Shown here in pieces: positions 58,301 to 64,000 of a DNA stretch of 64,000 bases. The notes below the pieces were generated by a model. It was not told the DNA's origin. It saw nothing but the letters and a program-made list of their open reading frames with translations, and searched no databases. The stretch comes from an uncultured Arachnia sp. (lineage in GTDB: Bacteria; Actinomycetota; Actinomycetes; Propionibacteriales; Propionibacteriaceae), in the NCBI GenBank assembly GCA_947493995.1, contig CANLTJ010000007.1:92477-156476 (forward strand), read 5' to 3'. The position numbers were made by a program, and so were the translations under genes. The first letter of the stretch is position 1, and each line of letters opens with the position of its first letter.

Positions 58301-60834
58301 ATTTCTGGGCCACTCATCACTATTGGGTCGCCCACTGTGGCGGAACCGTTCCAGCCAATTTCCGACAAAGTGCCTGTGGATGCGGTCACGAAGTAGAGGT
58401 TCTCAGCATTCTCGTCGAAGAAGATGCCGCCCAATCCCAGAGTAGTGAATACCGGTACCTCGCGCACCGCTTGGGTGAGGACCCCGCTGTCAGGGACGAA
58501 GGCTCGCGAATACACGCGGTTGGACCCGGCGCGGGTGTAGTACAGCCGACCGTCGTAGTAAGCCATGCCAGCGATAGCTGCAATGTCGTTGTAAAACGAT
58601 GGTGTCACACCCGTATAGGTTTGTCCCGAGCCCGTTTGAATACCACTCCAGTAGGGGTCGTTGTATGGGTCCACCATTGTCGCTGGACCATAGGTTGTCC
58701 CGTCAAAAGTGCGCTTCATCAACTCCCGGTCAGAAGTCCCGTAAAAGAGCACCCCATCAATGACTACAGAACCACGTACCTGTGCCCAGTCGATCTCACC
58801 CGATGGAGCCTCCATTTCGGGCTCGGTCACCTCAGTCCCCTCGAACCACACACGCGAGAGTCCTGTGGGCTCAAGCTGAAGCTCACCCGACTCTGTCTTT
58901 TCGACAATTTCGATCCCGTTGACCAGCGGGTTCTCCACCTTGTGCAACCATTCAAGATTTATAGCTCCGTCGGAGGTGACCGTGAACGCTTCCATGGTCC
59001 CCACTTGATCTCCAGCGTCAGCCACTATGTCGTAGTCCTGCAGGACCGTCTGACCTTCCAGCCGCACATCAAAGACTCTCTCCCCAACCTCGCTGGTACA
59101 GCCGCACCGGTTGGCGAAGTAGAGGCGTACCTCGACCTCTCTCCCACTTTCCACGGGGAAATTCCAGGCCATCTCCGGGGCTGAGCCTGAATCCCACCTT
59201 TCGCTCTCGAAGAGTTGGGATGGCGCAAAACCCGGAACCGTGGAGTCAACGCTCGACACCGCAGACCAAGAAGCGGCTCTGCTGCCCTCATTGCGGTAGG
59301 GGTTGCTTGTGCCATCGTCAGCGGCCCATCCGGGCCCCCCATCGAACGATGCCAATGCCGGGCCACCTGCATTGACACGGTAAAGGACTTGGTTGGTGCC
59401 CCCGCTCGCTAGATCACCACCCTTATAGACATTGCCGGGCAGAGCGCCTGTGTCGCCATCGCCGAGGGGAGTTCCCCCAGATACCGGGAAGAATGCGATT
59501 CGTGGTCGGTGGTATGTCCAGTGCCCAATCTTCTCGGTATCACTGCCTACCCATAGTCCAGCGTCAGAGACATAGACACTCTCTGCCCCCACCCCCCGCG
59601 GACTCCTACCCGGATTCCACGAAAGCGGTAGTCCGGTTCCAACCTCCAGGGCACCTAAACCCGGGCGTGGGACTGCCCCTGGGGCAGGAAAGTCTCGCCC
59701 TCCATGGTTGTTCATCCATCGCTGATGCCCCCCAGCGTAGATGGCCGACCCGCTTGAGGTGACGCTCAGGATCGTATCGCCGCCGGTGTCGTCAATCCAC
59801 GTCGGCTGAATATCCTCGCCTGTCGCCGCGACATCCCAGCGGGTGACCGTATCGCACAAGGACCCGGGAAACGGACCGCCTGTGGTACCCACCGTGAAAT
59901 ATGAGCCATCAGGCGAGGAATCCACACCGCGGACATAGCTATCAAACGCGTTGTTGGCACACGCGTTTCCAAACCGATTGGTCCGCCAGTCAGAACGTAC
60001 CGCAGCGGCCGCTCCCGTGAGGTCGATCAGCACCATCTGACGCCGCTCGAGCCCATCAGCTTTGCGGAAGTTGCCAATCACCGCCAACTGATCTCCCTGT
60101 GGAGTGACCGCAATCTTCTTGGCTCCAACCGGGGCCCGAGCCTGCCCCGGCTCACCTGTGTAGTTGTGATTTTCCGTCAGCGCCACAGATAGAAAGTCTT
60201 CCCGTGCCCCTGTCGTCGCGTTCAGGGCAACCAAACCGTTGTGTGGTTGTCCTTCGACCAAGGTGAACACGCCGCCTACATAGAGGCGGTTTCCAACGCG
60301 TTGCACATCATTTACAGCGCCATTCATCCAAGGAGCTGTGAAATCCGGGATCAGCTGCCCGGTTGTGATGTTGACCAAGACAATTTTGCGCGTGACTCCG
60401 TTGACCCCCTGGAAGGATCCGGCCAGGTAGACCGTATCCGGAAGGGGACCGGATTCCACGGCACGCACCTGACCATTGCTCACGCTCGGCCCGAAACTTG
60501 TGTTGACTGCACCATTGACCGCGCTGAACGCGAAGGCGCCCGTCCTATTCAGGACCGGGCTACCACTGCTTGGGGCGACTTGCGTGAAGTCGCCGCCAAC
60601 CACCATGGAGTCACCTACCTGGACGGTGTCAGCCGTCCTGCCATCGAGGATCTGTGGGGTCCAAGAGACCGGAACCGGGCTCACCGGGTGGTCATGGGCC
60701 GGTCTCGGTTCGACCACCGCCGGACGTTCAGCTGCCTGCGCCGAAGGCGGCAGTGTCAACCAGCCACCCAGCACCATGGCCAAGACAACACCGAATGCCA
60801 TTATCGCTCGTTGACAACTATGCACAGAACGCAT
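55390..60834 (-). CDS. giant secreted PKD/malectin-domain surface protein
   Basis: A 1814-residue exported protein. The signal peptide (MRSVHSCQRAIMAFGVVLAM...) ends near PSAQAAERP. Residues about 40-480 are propeller-like repeats (VYLAGSFQGVNG, LYVGGVFTLVEG, AVIGNFRKADG). A malectin-like domain spans about 488-650, a second propeller-like part about 660-865. Two nearly identical 470-residue units follow (866-1335 and 1342-1811), each with three PKD domains (SYAWDFGDGGSS, SYVWDFGDGSDP, SYLWDFGDGSAP) plus a ~210-residue domain I do not recognise. No LPxTG or C-terminal helix, so retention is unexplained. Carbohydrate-binding or adhesin role is inferred. A G13 run lies 9 bp before this start, and the frame stays open upstream through it to 60981. 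Confidence 0.9.
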   Translation of the reverse strand: MRSVHSCQRAIMAFGVVLAMVLGGWLTLPPSAQAAERPAVVEPRPAHDHPVSPVPVSWTPQILDGRTADTVQVGDSMVVGGDFTQVAPSSGSPVLNRTGAFAFSAVNGAVNTSFGPSVSNGQVRAVESGPLPDTVYLAGSFQGVNGVTRKIVLVNITTGQLIPDFTAPWMNGAVNDVQRVGNRLYVGGVFTLVEGQPHNGLVALNATTGAREDFLSVALTENHNYTGEPGQARAPVGAKKIAVTPQGDQLAVIGNFRKADGLERRQMVLIDLTGAAAAVRSDWRTNRFGNACANNAFDSYVRGVDSSPDGSYFTVGTTGGPFPGSLCDTVTRWDVAATGEDIQPTWIDDTGGDTILSVTSSGSAIYAGGHQRWMNNHGGRDFPAPGAVPRPGLGALEVGTGLPLSWNPGRSPRGVGAESVYVSDAGLWVGSDTEKIGHWTYHRPRIAFFPVSGGTPLGDGDTGALPGNVYKGGDLASGGTNQVLYRVNAGGPALASFDGGPGWAADDGTSNPYRNEGSRAASWSAVSSVDSTVPGFAPSQLFESERWDSGSAPEMAWNFPVESGREVEVRLYFANRCGCTSEVGERVFDVRLEGQTVLQDYDIVADAGDQVGTMEAFTVTSDGAINLEWLHKVENPLVNGIEIVEKTESGELQLEPTGLSRVWFEGTEVTEPEMEAPSGEIDWAQVRGSVVIDGVLFYGTSDRELMKRTFDGTTYGPATMVDPYNDPYWSGIQTGSGQTYTGVTPSFYNDIAAIAGMAYYDGRLYYTRAGSNRVYSRAFVPDSGVLTQAVREVPVFTTLGLGGIFFDENAENLYFVTASTGTLSEIGWNGSATVGDPIVMSGPEIDGIDWGARAVFLADGPPPAPNEAPVAVLDAECDRLVCQFSGVGSSDSDGSVVSYAWDFGDGGSSSEAEVAHTFAEGSYTVTLTVTDNRGAVGTVSSELVVEANQVPVAVMGEPVCDRLECVFDGVGSSDPDDSIVSYVWDFGDGSDPVEGVSPSHVFGVAGAYTVTLTVMDEFGATGSVSMDLEVLANNAPVAVIGDPVCGLLECSFDGAGSSDPDTGDSVVSYLWDFGDGSAPVEGVSVAHTFAAAGDYVVSLTVADGSGATGSVTHELSVSDGSAPVTTAAQLVDQVAVMREQVANPGVTVPSGVQADDLLVLFVTTNFADEAAGPDGVGAWDLESRTVSGPLAVSVFTKVADGSEADQSVSMTWPTNHRTDLTMLVYRGVGDAGVEVLESVVDARTDSYASPVVEVPGEQRVALSLWADRSSSTTAWTAPPGVDVVSTQVGTGGGRVSSLMTAETVDAGSYGGLVASTDAAGARGVAMTLLLTPNTTIVGPPVNEAPVAVLDAECDRLVCQFSGVGSSDSDGSVVSYAWDFGDGGSSSEAEVAHTFAEGSYTVTLTVTDNRGAVGTVSSELVVEANQVPVAVMGEPVCDRLECVFDGVGSSDPDDSIVSYVWDFGDGSDPVEGVSPSHVFGVAGAYTVTLTVMDEFGATGSVSMDLEVLANNAPVAVIGDPVCGLLECSFDGAGSSDPDTGDSVVSYLWDFGDGSAPVEGVSVAHTFAAAGDYVVSLTVADGSGATGSVTHELSVSDGSAPVTTAAQLVDQVAVMREQVANPGVTVPSGVQADDLLVLFVTTNFADEAAGPDGVGAWDLESRTVSGPLAVSVFTKVADGSEADQSVSMTWPTNHRTDLTMLVYRGVGDAGVEVLESVVDARTDSYASPVVEVPGEQRVALSLWADRSSSTTAWTAPPGVDVVSTQVGTGGGRVSSLMTAETVDAGSYGGLVASTDAAGARGVAMTLLLTPNTTVSP
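55402..56811 (-). repeat. 1410-bp direct repeat, copy encoding the C-terminal unit
   Basis: Matches 56830-58239 at a constant 1428-bp offset with no difference noticed by eye. The 18 bp between copies is unique. Encodes the last three PKD domains and the final ~210-residue domain. Confidence 0.92.
56830..58239 (-). repeat. 1410-bp direct repeat, copy encoding the internal unit
   Basis: Second copy of the same block, in frame. Identity at third codon positions implies very recent duplication or gene conversion, and makes the gene able to expand or contract by recombination. Confidence 0.92.
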
Positions 60835-60843
60835 CTTGAGATT

Positions 60844-60856
60844 CCCCCCCCCCCCC
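60844..60856 (-). repeat. G13 homopolymer just upstream of the PKD protein start
   Basis: A run of 13 C on the plus strand (13 G on the coding strand), from 10 to 22 nt before the chosen ATG. The coding frame is open through it to upstream starts. Such tracts slip during replication. Confidence 0.85.
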
Positions 60857-60979
60857 GGAATCGTTCGGCACCCAAAGTAGATGCCCAATACCCGTATCGT
60901 CACACGGTGAGTGCCTGTTTCACAACTCATCTGACTGATTCGATCGTCATACAACAGTCGCAATATCCCAAGATCACTC

Positions 60980-62155
60980 ATGCGTGCTCAACCATCAATG
61001 CTCGGTCCGGCCGTCGAATCCGGTCTGACTCGCTGGTCTGGCAGACTTGCGTCTGTGCCGCTCTCTGAACTTCCTGACGTTTATCCGGGCATCGCCGGTT
61101 TGGACGACCTCGAACTGTTCCGGCAGGGCCTCATCTCTCAAGAGCTTCTTGGCTTCGCTCAGGAGCCGACCAAGTACGTCGATCAAGAGGGTGTGCCGGT
61201 GGCATGGCTCACCCAAACGGGCCAACTGACGTGGATTGCTCCGCGGTCCGACCGACCCTACGAGAGGTGGCACACCGGCACTACTGAGCTCGTTCCCCCA
61301 ATGACCGTGCTCGACCAGCCGCGCACATTGGGCGAATTGCCTCACGATACCGCCACCGTCGTGGTCCTTGCATCTACTGAGGCAAGCCGAGCCGACTTGA
61401 ATCTTGTACGGCTTGCACGCCAACGTGCCTTGGAAGACGACGTTCACTTAGTGGTTCTTCCGCTAGGGTCCGCGGCGGCGCAGCGCGCAGAGAAATTGGC
61501 ACAAGTCTTGGGAGTGCTTCAGCGCATCGGGCCTATCACGGACCTTACGTCCGCAGACCTACCACGGCATGAACCGGAGGGTCCCGGGCTTGTCATCTTC
61601 TTTACGGGGCTGTCCGGTTCCGGCAAGTCGACGGTGGCTCGTGCGCTCACCCACCAATTAATGGAAGACTATGGGCTGGAAGTCAGCCTGCTCGATGGCG
61701 ATGTGGTGCGTAGGGAACTCTCACAAGAGCTGACCTTCTCCGTAGCCGACCGAAACACCAATGTCCGAAGGATCGGATGGGTCGCCGCGGAAATCGCGCG
61801 GCATGGTGGAATCGCGATCGTCAGCCCCATTGCCCCTTTCGACGCCACCCGTCGCAGAGTCAGACAGATGGTCGCAGAGCGAGGCGGACGCTTCCTACTT
61901 GTTCACATCGCCACCCCGTTGGAGGAATGCGAGCGCCGTGACCGTAAGGGATTGTACTCCCAGGCCCGCGCCGGCTCCATTCCTAACTTCACCGGTATTT
62001 CCTCACCATACGAGCCTCCAGCGGACGCTGATCTGCGACTAGACACGACAGGCGTGGATGTCGCCTCCGTTAAAAATGCGGTCTTCGATGAACTTCACGC
62101 TCGCGGCTGGCTTCCCGATCCATCGTTCACTCCCAGTGAAGGCAACTCGCTCTGA
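60980..62155 (+). CDS. cysC: adenylylsulfate kinase with N-terminal extension
   Basis: Phosphorylates APS to PAPS, the donor for sulfotransferases and for sulfate reduction. 391 residues, about twice a plain CysC. The C-terminal half is a complete kinase: FFTGLSGSGKSTVARAL, LLDGDVVRRELS, DRNTNVRRIGWVAAEIARHG, DRKGLYSQARAG and FTGISSPYEPP. The first ~200 residues (ELFRQGLISQELLGFAQEP and onward) are perhaps related to the ATP-sulfurylase N-terminal domain but lack clear catalytic motifs. No ribosome-binding site is seen at 60980 or at the second ATG 60998. It is divergent from the PKD gene; the locus suggests polysaccharide sulfation. Confidence 0.85.
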   Translation: MRAQPSMLGPAVESGLTRWSGRLASVPLSELPDVYPGIAGLDDLELFRQGLISQELLGFAQEPTKYVDQEGVPVAWLTQTGQLTWIAPRSDRPYERWHTGTTELVPPMTVLDQPRTLGELPHDTATVVVLASTEASRADLNLVRLARQRALEDDVHLVVLPLGSAAAQRAEKLAQVLGVLQRIGPITDLTSADLPRHEPEGPGLVIFFTGLSGSGKSTVARALTHQLMEDYGLEVSLLDGDVVRRELSQELTFSVADRNTNVRRIGWVAAEIARHGGIAIVSPIAPFDATRRRVRQMVAERGGRFLLVHIATPLEECERRDRKGLYSQARAGSIPNFTGISSPYEPPADADLRLDTTGVDVASVKNAVFDELHARGWLPDPSFTPSEGNSL

Positions 62156-62346
62156 GTGCCCAGCGCGGTCAACCCACCGACTGCGGCTTGTGGTGTGACG
62201 CACCGTTGTCTTCCTGCCCTGAGTGAAGCGTTCGGGCTTTGAGAAGATTTCTTCGCAGGACCACGCCAAGATGATAAGAGCGCGTGAGCGCTGACTCGAT
62301 GATGACCATTGGCTGACAAGCCCCGTCCCCAGTGCTCACTCCAAGT

Positions 62347-62374
62347 TGAGAACTTTCTCAGAAATATATATATT
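62347..62374. promoter_or_regulatory. short palindrome and AT run upstream of the secreted glycosidase
   Basis: TGAGAA/TTCTCA (62347-62360) is directly followed by AAATATATATAT, the most AT-rich stretch noticed in the window. It lies about 60-90 bp before the glycosidase start, in a 281-bp gap with no other gene, and could hold a promoter with an operator or an H-NS/Lsr2-type binding tract. Confidence 0.4.
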
Positions 62375-62436
62375 GCCTTCAGCTAACGGCGTCATGCGCT
62401 CAGCTTCCCCATTCACTCACTCGAAGGGACCATACG

Positions 62437-63864
62437 GTGTTACCCCCCACGCAGCGGCGCCTGGCAGGCGCCCCACCTCGCATACTCGCTCTGCTCGTCG
62501 TGCTTCTTAGTCTGACAATAGGCGCAAGCATAGCCCCAGCAACCAGTTCGGCCGCAGAGCCCGAACTGCTCACAAACCCTGACTTCACTGCAGGATCCAC
62601 GGGTTGGGGAACCAACCGTTCGAGCGAGATCCTTAAGATTCTCAACGGTGGCATCGCCCAACTCAGTACGCGGTCCGGTGGGTCCGCCACATTGAATGAC
62701 CGCCCGAGCACCCTCCGAAATCAGGCAAAGGGAACGAATTACGTAGCCAAGGCACGAGTCCGGACCACCACTCCCAACGTGCCCGGCACCCTGCGTATCC
62801 GCGAAGTCTCAGGGACCCAAGTCAATACGTCCACGACACACTTCAGACTGACGGACACGTCATGGAGAGTAGTCACCCTCAACCTCACGACGGTCTACGC
62901 GTCATCAAAGCTCGACTTCAACCTGAATTCTTACAGACTTCCCGTAGGGCGCAATATTCAGGTTGATTGGACTTCGTTCAAGCTGGCCACTACAACTGAT
63001 CCAGTGCCACCCGCCACGGGACCACAACAGCCAGTCGATGCGCCTGTCACGTGTAAGCGCGAATCACTCTCGGGCACCAAGTTCGGTGTGACGCTGGACA
63101 TTCCCAGCGGACTCACTATACAACAGGCATGGGACCGGGCAAACAGGCTCTACGGCAAGCCTGGCATGCTCCGCATCTTTCATCCTGGTGCACCCTCTGG
63201 CTGGCATGCTGCGACCGTGGCGAAAGGTGTGGACCTCTCTGTGTCGTTCAAGATTCATCCGAAAACCATCCTTTCGGGTGCCAGCGACGCCAAACTCCGC
63301 ACCTGGTTCCGGTCGGCACCGAAAGACGTGACGATTTTCTGGACCTACTTCCACGAGCCCGAAAACAACATTCAACGCGGCGAATTCACCGCATCCCAGT
63401 ACCGCGCCGCATGGCAACGTATTCACAAGATCGCAAACGAGATCTGCCAGACCAATATGCACTCGACCCTGATCCTCATGGACTGGACTTTGGACCCCCG
63501 TTCCGGGCGTACTTTCGATGACTACTACCCCGGCACCGCCTATATCGACGTACTTTCCTGGGACCCCTATAACCCATGGAGAGGAACGATCTATAAGAAC
63601 CCCAAAGCGATTTTTGAGAAAGTGGTTCTGAAGTCGCGGGCCGAGGGCAAGCCATACGCCATTGCCGAAACGGGTTCGCTACTCATGGGTAACGACGAAG
63701 GCATAGGGAGGGCCGCGTGGCTTAAGTCGATGGCCACATATCTCCGTCAAAATGGAGCCTTACACGCGGCCTATTTTGACACAACGGTTAGCCGATATGA
63801 CATGAGACTATTAGACAAGCCTTCACAAGAAGCTTGGAGGGGAATCACACAAGGGGGCAAGTAA
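62437..63864 (+). CDS. secreted glycoside hydrolase (GH26-like)
   Basis: A secreted 475-residue protein with GTG start and AAGGGA 8 nt upstream. A signal peptide runs to about residue 40 (ATSSAAEPE). Residues about 42-180 look like a beta-sandwich carbohydrate-binding domain (LLTNPDFTAGSTGWG opening, ending DWTSFKLAT). A Pro-rich linker leads to a barrel domain with FGVTLDIPSGL, TIFWTYFHEPENN (acid/base Glu in HEP) and YAIAETGSLL (probable nucleophile Glu), followed by AAYFDTTVSRYDMRLL. The pattern resembles GH26-type endo-glycanases found in exopolysaccharide loci; substrate unknown. Confidence 0.82.
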   Translation: MLPPTQRRLAGAPPRILALLVVLLSLTIGASIAPATSSAAEPELLTNPDFTAGSTGWGTNRSSEILKILNGGIAQLSTRSGGSATLNDRPSTLRNQAKGTNYVAKARVRTTTPNVPGTLRIREVSGTQVNTSTTHFRLTDTSWRVVTLNLTTVYASSKLDFNLNSYRLPVGRNIQVDWTSFKLATTTDPVPPATGPQQPVDAPVTCKRESLSGTKFGVTLDIPSGLTIQQAWDRANRLYGKPGMLRIFHPGAPSGWHAATVAKGVDLSVSFKIHPKTILSGASDAKLRTWFRSAPKDVTIFWTYFHEPENNIQRGEFTASQYRAAWQRIHKIANEICQTNMHSTLILMDWTLDPRSGRTFDDYYPGTAYIDVLSWDPYNPWRGTIYKNPKAIFEKVVLKSRAEGKPYAIAETGSLLMGNDEGIGRAAWLKSMATYLRQNGALHAAYFDTTVSRYDMRLLDKPSQEAWRGITQGGK

Positions 63865-63923
63865 ATATGCCCTTCAAACGGGTCATTTACGGTCAGTCAC
63901 TTGCCATGAACCGCCCCTTAAGT

Positions 63924-64000
63924 GGCTCTTCGGACTTGAGTGTGGGGTCATAGGCGCAGTCCGCCGCCGATCAGGAGCATTCTGAGGCGGTAGTTGTCGC
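63924..64000. mobile_element. end of an ISL3-like insertion sequence, continuing beyond the window
   Basis: GGCTCTTCGGACTTGAGTGT at 63924 looks like an ISL3/IS204-family terminal inverted repeat, and lies 24 bp from the stop of a transposase-like frame running in from the right edge. The other end and target duplication are outside the window. Confidence 0.5.
63948..64000 (-). CDS. transposase C-terminus, partial
   Basis: On the minus strand the last residues read DNYRLRMLLIGGGLRL and stop. The pattern N-Y-R-L-R-x-L-L-x-x-G-G-L is common at the end of several transposase families, ISL3-like among them. Only 16 residues are visible, so the family assignment rests mainly on the adjoining inverted-repeat-like end. 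Confidence 0.5.
   Translation of the reverse strand, partial: DNYRLRMLLIGGGLRL

Noticed and set aside
63867..63953. Short frame MPFKRVIYGQ... after the secreted glycosidase
   Set aside because: Only 28 codons, no ribosome-binding site, and it crosses the insertion-sequence end.

Overview
The window is dense, high-GC bacterial chromosome with many GTG starts and many 1-4 bp start/stop overlaps. A DUF3073 protein, a monomeric NADP isocitrate dehydrogenase, a Bacillus-type PurF, a DtxR/IdeR-like iron box, an RmlC-RmlD fusion and a sunset-domain protein together point to an actinobacterium, probably of the Propionibacteriaceae. That placement is inference; no rRNA or tRNA gene was seen.

Layout. 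1-5.4 kb: a truncated alpha/beta hydrolase, DUF3073, isocitrate dehydrogenase (icd), a fasciclin lipoprotein and purM. 5.4-16 kb: purF, a repeat-filled intergenic region, an M20 peptidase, a GH13 glucosidase, an AbiEi/DUF559 nuclease-like gene bracketed by two related palindromes, an MFS exporter and purL. 16-21 kb: DUF1206, aminopeptidase N and a secreted leucine-rich-repeat protein. 21-30 kb: a glutamine-amidotransferase-fold protein, purQ/purS, a VOC protein, and a sugar ABC importer with an RpiB-like isomerase and a divergent LacI regulator. 30-36 kb: a GH4 6-phospho-glycosidase, a PfkB kinase, a sunset-domain protein and an SDR/flavin monooxygenase pair. 36-48 kb: purC/purB, an iron-siderophore uptake operon behind an IdeR-like box, purA, mutY and purD. 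48-52 kb: a flavin-binding protein, a zinc alcohol dehydrogenase and a cardiolipin synthase. 52-64 kb: a cell-surface locus with dTDP-rhamnose genes, a giant PKD protein built from a perfect 1.4 kb duplication, an APS kinase, a secreted glycosidase and the edge of an insertion sequence.

How the genes work together. Nine genes of de novo purine synthesis (purM, F, L, Q, S, C, B, A, D) are scattered in six places; purE, purK, purN and purH are not in the window. The carbohydrate genes (GH13, LacI/ABC/isomerase, GH4, PfkB) form two or three separate uptake and breakdown modules. The iron operon is complete: binding protein, two permeases, ATPase and siderophore-interacting reductase. The right end appears devoted to envelope or exopolysaccharide.

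Most unusual: the nuclease-like gene between palindromes whose arms carry a compensating base change; a G13 tract just upstream of the giant PKD protein, suggesting phase variation; the 1410 bp identical duplication inside that protein; and a four-cysteine secreted domain shared by two otherwise unrelated proteins 13 kb apart.
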